From Alphaproteobacteria bacterium (GTDB lineage: Bacteria; Pseudomonadota; Alphaproteobacteria; Micropepsales; Micropepsaceae), in assembly GCA_016792565.1 (NCBI GenBank), contig JAEUMK010000098.1, positions 35,250-99,249 of the forward strand: DNA of 64,000 bases, in the 5' to 3' direction. This document shows positions 29,934-40,876 of the stretch, piece after piece. The notes below the pieces were generated by a model. It ran no database searches, was not told the origin of the DNA, and worked only from the letters and a program-made list of their open reading frames with translations. The position numbers and the translations under genes were made by a program. Within the stretch, counting starts at the first letter, position 1, and each line of letters opens with the position of its first letter.

Positions 29934-31094
29934 CTAGCGCGCCAGTTCGGCGGCGAGGGCGTTGAGGACGAGGCGGCCGCGCGGCGTCGCGGCGACGCGG
30001 CCGCCGGGGCGGGCGATGAGGCCTTCGGCCTCCAGCGCCGCCAGCCGCGCCGGGTCGAGGGCGCGCCCGCCAAGGCGTTCATAGCGGGCGGCGTCGAGGC
30101 CTTCGGCGAGGCGGAGCGCCATCACCAGATATTCCTCCGCCTGGTCGGCGGCCGCCACCGGATCGCGGGCGATGAGGCCCTCGCCGCGCTCGGCCACCGC
30201 CGCGCGCCAGCGTTCGGGGTTCCTTTCCGTCGCCGTCGCCAGCAGGCGTCCGCCGCTGCGGATGCGGCCATGGGCGCCGGGGCCGACCCCCAGGAACTCG
30301 CCGTAGCGCCAATAGACGAGGTTGTGCCGCGAGCCGGCTCCCGGCGCGGCGTGGTTGGAGATCTCGTAGGCCGGCAGGCCGTGCGCCTCGGCGATCTCCT
30401 GGGTGATCTCGTAGAGCGTCGCGGCCTCCTCGGCCCCCGGCACGATCAGTTGCCCGGCCGCGTGCTGGACGGCGAACTTGGTGCCGTCCTCGATGGTGAG
30501 CTGGTAGAGCGAGAGGTGGTCGGCGGCGAGCGCGAGCGCCTCGGTGAGTTCGGCTTCCCAGGCCGCCGCGCTCTGCCCGGGGCGAGCATAGATGAGATCG
30601 AACGAGGCGCGCGGGAAGATCGCGCGGGCGAGGGCGAAGGCGGCGCGGGCTTCCGCCGCGCTGTGCCAGCGCCCGAGCGCCTTAAGGTCGGAATCGTTCA
30701 GCGCCTGGAGGCCGACCGAGACGCGGTTGACGCCGGCGGCGCGATAATCGGCGAAGCGGCCGGCGTCGGCGCTGGTCGGATTGGCCTCCAGCGTGATCTC
30801 GATGCCGGGGGCGAAGGGGAAGAGCCGCGCCGCCGCGTCGATGACGCGGCCGACCGCCGCGCCCGGCATCAGCGAGGGCGTGCCGCCGCCGAAGAAGACG
30901 GACTCGAGCGGCGGCCGGGCATCGAGACGCGCCGCCTCGCTCTCCAGCTCGCGCACCAGCGCGCCGGCATAGTCCATCGCATCGACGCCGCCGGGCCGGA
31001 CATGGGAGTTGAAGTCGCAATAGGGGCATTTGGCGGCGCAGAACGGCCAGTGGACATAGAGCGCGAAGCCGCCCTCGGGCGCGCTCTCAGCCAC
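29934..31094 (-). CDS. hemW: HemW, radical SAM heme chaperone
   Basis: 386 residues from GTG 31094 ([18 protein letters not shown]), overlapping the rdgB stop by 8 bp. The frame is open further upstream inside rdgB but is not homologous. The radical SAM cluster is [10 protein letters not shown] (CxxxCxxC), followed by [18 protein letters not shown] and [19 protein letters not shown]-terminal winged-helix part ([18 protein letters not shown]) is present. The family was long annotated as coproporphyrinogen III oxidase but lacks the fourth-position Cys arrangement of HemN; HemW delivers heme to respiratory proteins. Confidence 0.93.
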   Translation of the reverse strand: MAESAPEGGFALYVHWPFCAAKCPYCDFNSHVRPGGVDAMDYAGALVRELESEAARLDARPPLESVFFGGGTPSLMPGAAVGRVIDAAARLFPFAPGIEITLEANPTSADAGRFADYRAAGVNRVSVGLQALNDSDLKALGRWHSAAEARAAFALARAIFPRASFDLIYARPGQSAAAWEAELTEALALAADHLSLYQLTIEDGTKFAVQHAAGQLIVPGAEEAATLYEITQEIAEAHGLPAYEISNHAAPGAGSRHNLVYWRYGEFLGVGPGAHGRIRSGGRLLATATERNPERWRAAVAERGEGLIARDPVAAADQAEEYLVMALRLAEGLDAARYERLGGRALDPARLAALEAEGLIARPGGRVAATPRGRLVLNALAAELAR

Positions 31095-31698
31095 CGAACG
31101 AGGCCGCGAGGAGCTGCGCGAATGCCCTGGCCCGGTGGCTGATGCGGTGTTTCTCCTCAGGGTCCATCTCGCCAAACGTCTGAGCGCCGCCGAGCGGCAG
31201 CAGGATCGGATCGTAGCCGAAGCCCCGCGTGCCGCGCGGCGGGAAGACGACATGACCGTCGAAGCGGCCCTCGAAGGTCTCGCAATGCCCGTCCGGGAAG
31301 GCGAGGCTGAGGGCGCAAACGAAATGCGCGGGCGAGGTTTCAAGACCCTTGTCCGCCAGTTCGCGCCGGATGCGTTCCATCGCCACGCCGAAATCCTTGC
31401 CCTCGCCCGCCCAGCGCGCCGAAAAGATGCCGGGCGCGCCGTCCAGCGCATCGACGCAGAGGCCGGAATCGTCGGCCAGGGCGCAGACCCCGCTCGCCAG
31501 CGCCGCCGCCCGCGCCTTCAGTTCGGCGTTGGCGGCGAAGGTGAGGCCGGTCTCTTCCGGCTCGGGCAGGCCGAGATCGCCGGCCGAGACCAGATCGTCC
31601 GTATAGGGATGAAACAGCGCCTTCAGTTCGCGCAGCTTGCCGGGATTGTGGGTGGCGACGACGAGCCGCCCGCCCGGAAAGCGGCGATGGCCGCTCAT
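31087..31698 (-). CDS. rdgB: XTP/dITP (non-canonical purine NTP) pyrophosphatase
   Basis: 203 residues from ATG 31698, which overlaps the rph stop by 4 bp. The house-cleaning enzyme removes dITP/XTP. Signatures: [18 protein letters not shown] at the N-terminus, [26 protein letters not shown] with the catalytic Asp pair, FGYDPILLP, and [15 protein letters not shown] near the end. The order rph-rdgB-hemW is a standard alphaproteobacterial cluster. Confidence 0.96.
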   Translation of the reverse strand: MSGHRRFPGGRLVVATHNPGKLRELKALFHPYTDDLVSAGDLGLPEPEETGLTFAANAELKARAAALASGVCALADDSGLCVDALDGAPGIFSARWAGEGKDFGVAMERIRRELADKGLETSPAHFVCALSLAFPDGHCETFEGRFDGHVVFPPRGTRGFGYDPILLPLGGAQTFGEMDPEEKHRISHRARAFAQLLAASFGG

Positions 31699-32414
31699 GC
31701 GAGACCGAGCGCCGCCTTCTGCGCGGCGACGAGTTCGGCGACGCCCTTGCGGGCGAGGCCCATCAGCGACAGGAACATTTCCTCGCTGAAGGGTTCCTTT
31801 TCGGCCGTGCCCTGGATCTCGACGATGCCGCCCGAGCCGGTCAGCACGAAATTGGCGTCGGTCTCGGCCCGGGAATCCTCCTCGTAGTCGAGGTCGAGCA
31901 CCGCGACGCCGTTGTGGATGCCGCAGGAGATGGCGGCGAGATGGTCGCTGAGGGGGATCTGCTTGATCGCGCCGATCTTCTGCATCCGGGAGAAGCACTG
32001 GTAGAGCGCCACATAGGCCCCGGTGATCGCCGCCGTGCGGGTGCCGCCATCGGCCTGGATGACGTCGCAATCGACCTGGATCTGGCGCTCGCCGAAGCCG
32101 GTGAGGTTGGTGACGGCGCGCAGGGAGCGGCCGATAAGTCTTTGAATTTCCTGAGTTCTGCCGCTCTGCTTGCCCTGCGAGGCCTCGCGCCGCATGCGCT
32201 CATGGGTCGAGCGCGGGAGCATGCCGTACTCGGCCGTCACCCAGCCCTTGCCGGTGTTGCGCAGGAAGGGCGGCACGCCCTCGTCGAGGCTGGCGGTGAC
32301 CAGGACATGGGTGTCGCCGAAGCGGGCGAAGCACGAGCCTTCGGCATGCTTGGCGTAGCCCGGTTCGAGGCTGATGGTCCGCAACTGATCGGGAGCGCGC
32401 CCGGATGGCCGCAT
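31695..32414 (-). CDS. rph: Ribonuclease PH
   Basis: 239 residues, phosphorolytic 3' exonuclease that trims tRNA 3' ends. Conserved blocks: [39 protein letters not shown] segment (here [18 protein letters not shown]), [42 protein letters not shown], and [18 protein letters not shown] with the catalytic Asp. Full length. It diverges from hrcA across an 89-bp gap, again the usual alphaproteobacterial arrangement. Confidence 0.97.
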   Translation of the reverse strand: MRPSGRAPDQLRTISLEPGYAKHAEGSCFARFGDTHVLVTASLDEGVPPFLRNTGKGWVTAEYGMLPRSTHERMRREASQGKQSGRTQEIQRLIGRSLRAVTNLTGFGERQIQVDCDVIQADGGTRTAAITGAYVALYQCFSRMQKIGAIKQIPLSDHLAAISCGIHNGVAVLDLDYEEDSRAETDANFVLTGSGGIVEIQGTAEKEPFSEEMFLSLMGLARKGVAELVAAQKAALGLA

Positions 32415-32503
32415 GGGAAAGCCTCGCTCTTTGCTATTGTCCCCTTGAACGGGGGTTTTGGGGGGGCTACCTACCCCTCTCCCCCGGCTCCGCGCAATCG
32501 CCG

Positions 32504-33610
32504 ATGTCCGTACCCACGCACCGCACAGACCCGATCCTCGGCCTCAGCCCCTCTCCCGCCGCCGGCACGCTGGCGGAGCGGTCGCGCGAGATTTTCCGGC
32601 GGATCGTGGAATCCTACCTCGATACGGGCGAGCCGGTCGGATCGCGGACGCTGTCGCAGCGGCTTCCCATGGCGCTCTCGCCGGCCTCCATCCGCAACGT
32701 CATGGCCGATCTGGAGCAGGCCGGACTGATCGCCGCGCCGCATACCAGCGCCGGCCGGGTGCCCACCCAGATGGGCCTGCGCTTCTTCGTCGACGGCCTG
32801 CTGGAGGTCGGCGCGCTGTCCGACGGCGAGCGGCGGACCATCGAGGCCCAGGTCGCCGGATCGGGCCGCGACGTCGGCGCGCTGCTGGGCGATGCGACCG
32901 CGCTCCTGTCGGGCCTCTCGCACTGCGCCGGCCTGGTGGTGACGCCGACCCGCGAGCGGACGCTGCGCCATGTCGAGTTCGTCGCGGCGGGTCCCGGACG
33001 GGTGCTGGTCGTCCTGGTCTCGGAGGACGGTTCGGTGGAGAACCGGCTGATCGAGGCGCCGCTGGGCCTGCCCGCCTCGGCCCTCGTGGAGGCGACCAAT
33101 TTCCTGTCGCACCGCCTGCGCGGCCGGACGCTGGACGACGTGCGCGTGGCGATCCGGGCCGAACTGGAGGCGCGGCGCGCCGAACTCGACACGCTGACGG
33201 CCCGGGTCGTGGAAGCCGGGCTCGCCGAATGGGGCGGCGGCGATGCGGCCTTCGGCCGCTCGCTGATCGTGCGCGGCCAGGCGCGGCTGCTGGACGACGT
33301 CACCGCCGCCGAGGACCTGGAGCGCATCCGCCTGCTGTTCGACGACCTGGAGCGCAAGCAGGACGTGATCCAGCTGCTCGACCTGGCGCGGACCGGCGAC
33401 GGCGTCTCCATCTTCATCGGCGCGGAGAGCAAGCTCTTCTCGCTGTCGGGCTCGTCGGTGATCGTGTCGCCCTATCGCGACGCCCATGACCGCATCGTCG
33501 GGGCGATCGGGGTGATCGGACCGACCCGGCTGAATTATGCCCGCATCATCCCGATGGTGGACTATACAGCCCGCGTACTCAGCCGCCTGATCGGCGCGCC
33601 GGCGGGATGA
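32504..33610 (+). CDS. hrcA: Heat-inducible transcription repressor HrcA
   Basis: 368 residues from ATG 32504 ([14 protein letters not shown]). The N-terminal winged helix is clear ([60 protein letters not shown]), followed by the GAF-like domain and the C-terminal [19 protein letters not shown]. HrcA represses chaperonin genes by binding CIRCE elements. No CIRCE (TTAGCACTC-N9-GAGTGCTAA) was found in front of any gene in this window, so its targets are elsewhere. A CCCTTGAA string at 32442-32449 resembles a sigma-32 -35 box, but no convincing -10 follows. Confidence 0.95.
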   Translation: MSVPTHRTDPILGLSPSPAAGTLAERSREIFRRIVESYLDTGEPVGSRTLSQRLPMALSPASIRNVMADLEQAGLIAAPHTSAGRVPTQMGLRFFVDGLLEVGALSDGERRTIEAQVAGSGRDVGALLGDATALLSGLSHCAGLVVTPTRERTLRHVEFVAAGPGRVLVVLVSEDGSVENRLIEAPLGLPASALVEATNFLSHRLRGRTLDDVRVAIRAELEARRAELDTLTARVVEAGLAEWGGGDAAFGRSLIVRGQARLLDDVTAAEDLERIRLLFDDLERKQDVIQLLDLARTGDGVSIFIGAESKLFSLSGSSVIVSPYRDAHDRIVGAIGVIGPTRLNYARIIPMVDYTARVLSRLIGAPAG

Positions 33611-34188
33611 GAGCGACAATGGAACAGGACATGACGGACCAGGACGACCAGACCCCGATCGACGAACAGACCATCGCCGCCGGCGTGCTGGCCGACATGC
33701 AGGCCGAGATCGACCGGCTGAACGAGGACCGCCTGCGGGCGCTCGCCGAGGCGGAGAACGCCCGCAAGCGCGCCGAGAAGGCGGTCCAGGACGAGCGCGC
33801 CTACGGCAGCGCCAAGTTCGCCCGCGACATGCTGACGGTCGCCGACAATCTGCGCCGCGCCATCGAAGCGGCGGCGGGCGCGAAGGACGATCCCGCCGCG
33901 GCGGCGATCCTGACCGGCGTCGAGCTGACCGAAAAGGAATTGCTGGCGGCGCTGGAGCGCAACGGCGTGAAGCGGCTGGAGCCCCGGGGCCAGAAGTTCG
34001 ACCCCAATTTCCACCAGGCGATCGCCGAGGTGCCGGGCACCGGGCAGCCGCACGGCACGGTCGTCGACGTGATGCAGGCGGGCTACGTCATCGCCGACCG
34101 CCTGCTGCGGGCCGCGATGGTGGTGGTCGCCAAGGGCGAACCCGTCCGTCCCGCCGACCCCGGCGCCGCGGTCGATACCAGGGCCTGA
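33607..34188 (+). CDS. grpE: Nucleotide exchange factor GrpE
   Basis: 193 residues from ATG 33607, overlapping the hrcA stop by 4 bp; a second ATG at 33619 is also possible. A long N-terminal coiled coil ([36 protein letters not shown]) leads to the beta-wing head ([49 protein letters not shown]), all typical of GrpE. It releases ADP from DnaK, encoded 2.7 kb downstream. A hairpin at 34221-34242 follows the gene without a T-tract. Confidence 0.96.
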   Translation: MRATMEQDMTDQDDQTPIDEQTIAAGVLADMQAEIDRLNEDRLRALAEAENARKRAEKAVQDERAYGSAKFARDMLTVADNLRRAIEAAAGAKDDPAAAAILTGVELTEKELLAALERNGVKRLEPRGQKFDPNFHQAIAEVPGTGQPHGTVVDVMQAGYVIADRLLRAAMVVVAKGEPVRPADPGAAVDTRA

Positions 34189-34306
34189 GCGACCCACGCC
34201 GGTAAAGACGGGCTTAACGACGCCGTTCAATGTCGAACGGCGCGCCTAACCGCATGGCAAAGCGCGGGGCGTAGGGTGCGTCGGGGCCTGGGGGGCAGAA
34301 CGCACC

Positions 34307-35692
34307 GTGACGCCAAGACAATTCGCCGTCGATCCGCATGCGCTTGAACAGGCGCGGCTGGATCTCATCGCCGACAACCTGCCCTATGGCCGCGTCCAGG
34401 CCCCGGGCTGGGCGATCCTCATCGCCGTCTGCTTCTCGGGCGTGCTGCCGGTGCTCGCCGACGGCCTGAGCCCGGGGATCGTGCTGTGGACCGGCGCGCA
34501 GCTCCTGTCGGGGCTGGTCTATCATCTCGCCCTCACCTTCTGGCCGCGCGGACAGGCCGTCGGCCCGTTCGGCATCGGGCGGCGCGCCGCCTACGCCGCC
34601 GCCTACGGCTATGCCGGCCTCGTCTGGGGCCTGCTGCCGGCGGCAGTCCTGGAACCCGATCATTTCGCCGCCGTGGCGACCATCTCGGTCGTTCTGGTGG
34701 CGGTGCTGGCGGTCTACAGCGCCCGGCTCGCACCCCATCCGGCGACCTACCTGACCGGTGCGATCGCGATCCTGGGGGCCGCGGTCCCCGGCTTCAGCCT
34801 GGCCGGCGGGGTGCCCGGCCTCTACATCGCGATCCTCGGACCGCTCTGGGTCGTGATGCTGGTCACCTCGGCGCTGCAGCTCTCGCGCCGCATCGGCGAG
34901 ATGATCGAGACCCGCTTCCAGAACGAGGCGCTGCTGGCCGATTTCGCGCGCTCGCGCGACGCGGCGGAGGCGGCGAACCGCGCCAAGTCGAACTTCCTCG
35001 CCAATATCAGCCACGAGCTGCGCACCCCGCTGAACGCCATTATCGGCTTTTCCGACGTGATGCGGGCGGGCCTCTTCGGCCAGCTCGACACCCGCTATCG
35101 CGGCTATGCGCAGGACATCCACGGCTCGGGCGAGCACCTGCTCGACCTCATCAACGACCTGCTCGACATCGCCAAGATCGAGGCCGGCCGGATGGATGTC
35201 GCGCCCGAACTCTTCGCGCCGGGCGACGAACTGCGCCAGATCGCCCGCCTGCTGGGTCCCAGGGCGCGCGAAAACCGCCAGAGCCTGACCCTCGCGCTGG
35301 ACCGGGCGCCCGGCGAGATGCTGGCCGACGCCCGCGCCTTCAAGCAGATCGTGCTGAACCTGGCGGGCAACGCGGTCAAGTTCACGCAGTCGGGCGGGGC
35401 CATCGAGATCGGCGTGCGCGACGAGGGCGGCGACGCCGTGCTGTGGGTGCGCGACAACGGCCCCGGCATTCCGGCCGACCGCATCGAGGGGCTGTTCAAC
35501 CCCTTCGAGCGGGTCGACAACGCCTATTCCGGCGCCAATGGCGGCACCGGCCTCGGCCTGTCGCTGGTCAAGGCGCTGGCCGGGCTGCATGGCGGCACGG
35601 TCGCGCTGGAGAGCGAGCTGGGCGAAGGCACGCTGGTCAGCGTGCGCTTCCCGGGCGCCTCACGCGCCGCTCCCGCGGCGCTCGCCGCCTGA
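34307..35692 (+). CDS. Membrane sensor histidine kinase (PleC/DivJ-like catalytic core)
   Basis: 461 residues from GTG 34307. The N-terminus holds about six hydrophobic segments between residues 34 and 192 and no recognisable periplasmic domain. The kinase core has HisKA with His236 in NISHELRTPLNAIIGFSD, the N-box in LNLAGNAVKF, and the G-boxes VRDNGPGIP and GGTGLGLSLVKALAGLHGG. The HisKA sequence with MRAGLFGQLDTRYRGYAQDI is of the class common in alphaproteobacterial cell-cycle or stress kinases. No receiver domain or regulator gene is adjacent, so its partner is encoded elsewhere. Placed between grpE and ypfJ. Confidence 0.9.
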   Translation: MTPRQFAVDPHALEQARLDLIADNLPYGRVQAPGWAILIAVCFSGVLPVLADGLSPGIVLWTGAQLLSGLVYHLALTFWPRGQAVGPFGIGRRAAYAAAYGYAGLVWGLLPAAVLEPDHFAAVATISVVLVAVLAVYSARLAPHPATYLTGAIAILGAAVPGFSLAGGVPGLYIAILGPLWVVMLVTSALQLSRRIGEMIETRFQNEALLADFARSRDAAEAANRAKSNFLANISHELRTPLNAIIGFSDVMRAGLFGQLDTRYRGYAQDIHGSGEHLLDLINDLLDIAKIEAGRMDVAPELFAPGDELRQIARLLGPRARENRQSLTLALDRAPGEMLADARAFKQIVLNLAGNAVKFTQSGGAIEIGVRDEGGDAVLWVRDNGPGIPADRIEGLFNPFERVDNAYSGANGGTGLGLSLVKALAGLHGGTVALESELGEGTLVSVRFPGASRAAPAALAA

Positions 35693-35694
35693 AC

Positions 35695-36642
35695 TCAGAG
35701 CGCGCCGGCGGCAAAGGTGTCGCAGGCATTGATCGCGCCGGACTGGAAGCCGGTGCGGAACCAGCGCTGGCGCTGCTCGGCCGAGCCGTGGGTGAAGGAT
35801 TCCTGCACCGCGTAGCCGCGCGTGCGCTTCTGGATCGTGTCGTCGCCGACCGCCGCGGCGGCCCGCAGCGCCTCGTCGATGTCGCCGGGCTCGAGGACCT
35901 TCAGTTCCGTCTGCGCATAGCTCGCCCATACCCCGGCCAGGCAGTCGGCCTGGAGCTCCTGGCGGACCGATAGATCGTTGCCCTCGGCCTCGCCGACGCT
36001 CTGGCGCCGCCGCTGGACCTCGGCGGAGATGCCGAGCAGGGTCTGGATGTGATGGCCGACCTCGTGCGCGATGACATAGGCCTGGGCGAAATCGCCCGCC
36101 GCCTGGAAGCGGGTGGCCAGTTCGGCGAAGAAATCGAGGTCGATGTAAACCTTCTGGTCGCCGGGGCAGTAGAACGGCCCCATCGCCGCCTGGCCGACGC
36201 CGCAGGCGGTCTGGGTCTGGCCGGTGAAGAGGACGAGGGTCGGCTCCTGATAGCGCCGGCCGGATTGGCGGAAGACTTCCGTCCAGACGTCCTCGGTCAT
36301 CGCGAAGACCGTCTTGGCGAAGGCCGCCTGGGTTTCCTGCTCGGCGCTGACCGGGCCGCTGCGTTCGATCGCGCCGCCGCCCGGGGCGCCCATCCCGGTG
36401 CCGCCGCCCATCATGCTGCCCAGCAGGTTCAGCGGATTGACGCCGAAGATGAACCAGGCGATGGCGCCGATGATGACGATGGTCCACAGGCTCATGCCGC
36501 CGCCGCGGCCGCCGCCGCCCATCGGGATGCCGGAGCCGCCCGGACTGCGCCGGCCGAAGAGGTCCCCGAGCCCGCCGCCGCCGCCGCCTGACCCGCGCCG
36601 GTCCTCGACATTGGCGCTCTGACGCCGCCCTTGCCACTTCAT
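35695..36642 (-). CDS. ypfJ: YpfJ-type neutral zinc metallopeptidase
   Basis: 315 residues. The N-terminus is Gly/Arg rich ([21 protein letters not shown]), followed by a single membrane helix (about residues 52-68, [17 protein letters not shown]). The extracytoplasmic part shows the zinc site [18 protein letters not shown] and conserved [26 protein letters not shown] and [11 protein letters not shown]. coli YpfJ is a predicted protease of unknown target. It converges on the histidine kinase gene with a 2-bp gap and diverges from dnaK. Confidence 0.92.
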   Translation of the reverse strand: MKWQGRRQSANVEDRRGSGGGGGGLGDLFGRRSPGGSGIPMGGGGRGGGMSLWTIVIIGAIAWFIFGVNPLNLLGSMMGGGTGMGAPGGGAIERSGPVSAEQETQAAFAKTVFAMTEDVWTEVFRQSGRRYQEPTLVLFTGQTQTACGVGQAAMGPFYCPGDQKVYIDLDFFAELATRFQAAGDFAQAYVIAHEVGHHIQTLLGISAEVQRRRQSVGEAEGNDLSVRQELQADCLAGVWASYAQTELKVLEPGDIDEALRAAAAVGDDTIQKRTRGYAVQESFTHGSAEQRQRWFRTGFQSGAINACDTFAAGAL

Positions 36643-36737
36643 CGCACTGCTCCCGCCGGACCCGAATGCCGGCCGGCGCAGCCTAGCCGAAAGCGCGGGC
36701 GGCTTGCAAAATCAGGCGCTTGGGCGGCGCCCTTTCG

Positions 36738-36767
36738 CTTGCGGGGCATTTGAGGCCTACCTATATA
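36738..36767 (+). promoter_or_regulatory. Sigma-32-type heat-shock promoter of dnaK
   Basis: CTTGCG at 36738-36743 and CCTATATA at 36760-36767 are separated by 16 bp. They match the alphaproteobacterial RpoH consensus (CTTG / CYTATNT). The promoter lies about 168 bp before the dnaK start, in the 292-bp gap between ypfJ and dnaK. The leader between promoter and start contains no other recognised signal. Confidence 0.65.
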
Positions 36768-36934
36768 CCCGGCGGACGCGGGGTTATTGCCCGGCGGGCG
36801 CGGCCGGAACCGGCCGTTCCGCCGCGGGACGGACAGCGCGCACTAAACGCAACGCCACCATCAGGGGATGGGCGCGGCGGCGCTTCACTTCGAAGGCCGC
36901 GGATCCATCCGCCGCAAGAGAGCAGGGACAGAGC

Positions 36935-38845
<1,911 letters not shown>

Positions 38846-38852
38846 CGAAACG

Positions 38853-38884
38853 GGGGAGCCGTCCATGGACGGCTCCCCTCTTCG
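38853..38884 (+). terminator. Palindromic hairpin between dnaK and dnaJ
   Basis: A perfect 26-bp palindrome (38853-38878), able to form an 11-bp GC-rich stem with a CATG loop, followed by TCTT. It sits 8 bp after the dnaK stop and 22 bp before the dnaJ start, so it is likely to reduce read-through and set the DnaK:DnaJ ratio. Confidence 0.7.
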
Positions 38885-38900
38885 CTGGGGGATTTAGGCC

Positions 38901-40046
38901 TTGGGCGCCAAACGCTGCTATTATGAAGTGCTGGGCGTCGCGAAGACCGCGAGCGCCGACCAGCTCAAATCGGCCTATCGCAAGCTCGCGATGCAGTTCC
39001 ATCCGGACCGCAACGAGGGCGACGGCGAGGCCGAGACGAAGTTCAAGGAAGTCGGCGAAGCCTACGAGATCCTCAAGGACGACCAGCGCCGCGCCGCCTA
39101 TGACCGTTTCGGCCACGCCGCCTTCGAGAACGGCGGCGGCGGACGCGGCCAGCGCGGCGGCTTCGATTTCTCGTCCGCCTTCACGGACGTCTTCGACGAT
39201 CTCTTCGGCGAGTTCATGGGCCGCGGCCGCGGGGCCGGCGGCCAGCAGCGCGCGGCGCGCGGCCAGGACCTGCGCTTCGATCTGGAACTGACGCTGGAAG
39301 AGGCCTTCGGCGGCAAGGACGCGACGATCAAGGTGCCGACGGCGGAGACCTGCGAGGTCTGCGCGGGATCGGGCGCCGAGGCGGGCGCCCAGCCGGTCAC
39401 CTGCACGACCTGCCAGGGCCACGGCAAGGTGCGCGCCGCGCAGGGCTTCTTCACGATCGAACGCGCCTGCCCGACCTGCAACGGCGCCGGCAAGATCATC
39501 AAGAACCCGTGCAAGGCGTGCGGCGGCATGGGCCGGGTGCGCAAGGAGCGCACGCTGTCGGTGCGCATTCCCAAGGGCGTCGAGGACGGCACCAGGATGC
39601 GCCTCGCCGGCGAGGGCGAGGCGGGCTTGCGCGGCGGGCCCAACGGCGATCTCTACATCTTCCTCTCCATCGCGCCGCACGCGATCTTCAAGCGCGAGGG
39701 CTCCGATCTCTTCTGCCGCGTGCCCGTGCCGTTCACGACGGCGGCGCTGGGCGGGGCGATCGAGGTGCCGACCATCGAGGGCGGCAGCGCCAAGGTGACG
39801 CTGCCCGAAGGCACGCAGACCGGGCGGCAGTTCCGCGTCCGCCACAAGGGGATGCCCGGCCTGCGCGGCGACGGCACCGGCGATCTCTACGTCGAATGCG
39901 CGGTCGAGACGCCGGTGAACCTGACCAAGAAGCAGAAGGAATTGCTGCGCCAGTTCCAGGCGGCGGCGACCGACAGCAACCAGCCCGAGACCAACGGCTT
40001 CTTCGCCCGGGTCAAGGAATTCTGGAACGGCGCGGCCAAGGAGTAG
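38901..40046 (+). CDS. dnaJ: Molecular chaperone DnaJ (Hsp40)
   Basis: 381 residues from a TTG start at 38901 with a GGGGGA sequence upstream; the first residues ([20 protein letters not shown]) align with the usual family start, so the rare start looks real. The J-domain HPD motif is in [12 protein letters not shown], followed by a Gly-rich region. Four zinc repeats are intact: [33 protein letters not shown]-terminal substrate-binding domains follow. Position 6 is Cys in place of the commonly acidic residue of KRDYYE. Separated from dnaK by a hairpin. Confidence 0.97.
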   Translation: MGAKRCYYEVLGVAKTASADQLKSAYRKLAMQFHPDRNEGDGEAETKFKEVGEAYEILKDDQRRAAYDRFGHAAFENGGGGRGQRGGFDFSSAFTDVFDDLFGEFMGRGRGAGGQQRAARGQDLRFDLELTLEEAFGGKDATIKVPTAETCEVCAGSGAEAGAQPVTCTTCQGHGKVRAAQGFFTIERACPTCNGAGKIIKNPCKACGGMGRVRKERTLSVRIPKGVEDGTRMRLAGEGEAGLRGGPNGDLYIFLSIAPHAIFKREGSDLFCRVPVPFTTAALGGAIEVPTIEGGSAKVTLPEGTQTGRQFRVRHKGMPGLRGDGTGDLYVECAVETPVNLTKKQKELLRQFQAAATDSNQPETNGFFARVKEFWNGAAKE

Positions 40047-40134
40047 CGCCGCCATCCTGAAGGACCGGCACCTTTCCAAGCGGGCGCGGCGGGTCTAACC
40101 GTTGCCGATCAGCATTCCTTGGAGGGTCACGCCG

Positions 40135-40803
40135 ATGAACGTCGCAGACGCGGTCAGGAACCGCATCTCCACCCGCGCCTATCTCGACACGCCGGTCGGC
40201 GAGGCCGACCTGCGCGCCATCCTGGAGGTCGCCCGCTGGTCGCCGTCGGGCGGCAATTGCCAGCCCTGGCACGTCTATGGCCTGTCGGGCGCCTCGATGG
40301 CCCGCTTCCGCGCCGAACTGGCGGCGGCGATGGCGGCGAACCCGATGGGCGAGGAGCCCGAGTTCCACATCTATCCCCCCGCCATCAAGGAGCCCTATCG
40401 CACGCGGCGCTTCCGCTGCGGCGAGGCGCTCTACGCGGCGATCGGCATTCCACGCGAGGACAAGGCCGGGCGGCTGATGCAGCTCGCCAAGAACTACGAT
40501 TTCTTCGGCGCCCCGGCGGCCTTCTTCTTCGCCATCGACCGCCAGATGGGGCCCGGCCAGTGGGCGCATCTGGGGATGCTGATGCAGACCATCGCCCTGG
40601 TCGCCGAGGAAAAGGGCCTCGCCACCTGCATGCAGGAGGCCTGGGCGCGCCAGCACGGCTTCGTGCGCCGCTTCTTCGCCGTGCCGGACGAGTTGCAGAT
40701 CTATTGCGGCCTCGCGGTCGGCCATGCCGACCCGGCCGCGCCGATCAATCGCTGGCGCACCGAGCGGGCGGGCGTCGACGAGATCGCGAGCTTCTTCGGC
40801 TGA
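40135..40803 (+). CDS. Nitroreductase family FMN protein
   Basis: 222 residues from ATG 40135 with GGAGGG 8 nt upstream. The FMN-binding pattern is visible: VRNRISTRAYLDTPV at the N-terminus, ARWSPSGGNCQPWHVYGL, FFGAPAAFFFAID in the middle and LQIYCGLAVGHADPAAPINRWRTER at the end. The family reduces nitro compounds, quinones or enones with NAD(P)H; the physiological substrate is unknown. It follows dnaJ by 88 bp on the same strand and ends at a strong terminator. Confidence 0.88.
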   Translation: MNVADAVRNRISTRAYLDTPVGEADLRAILEVARWSPSGGNCQPWHVYGLSGASMARFRAELAAAMAANPMGEEPEFHIYPPAIKEPYRTRRFRCGEALYAAIGIPREDKAGRLMQLAKNYDFFGAPAAFFFAIDRQMGPGQWAHLGMLMQTIALVAEEKGLATCMQEAWARQHGFVRRFFAVPDELQIYCGLAVGHADPAAPINRWRTERAGVDEIASFFG

Positions 40804-40825
40804 CCGCCGTCGCCGGCTGAAACGG

Positions 40826-40860
40826 GAAAGGGCCGGGATCGCTCCCGGCCCTTTCCTTTT
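40826..40860 (+). terminator. Strong intrinsic terminator after the nitroreductase gene
   Basis: A 13-bp perfect stem (40826-40838 with 40843-40855), a TCGC loop and a CTTTT tail at 40856-40860. It lies between the convergent nitroreductase and RND genes and best fits the plus-strand transcript. Confidence 0.9.
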
Positions 40861-40876
40861 CCGTGCGCCCTGCCGG

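Noticed and set aside
32415..32503. CIRCE operator before hrcA
   Set aside because: No TTAGCACTC-N9-GAGTGCTAA-like repeat is present; only a CCCTTGAA string and a short C/G hairpin were seen.
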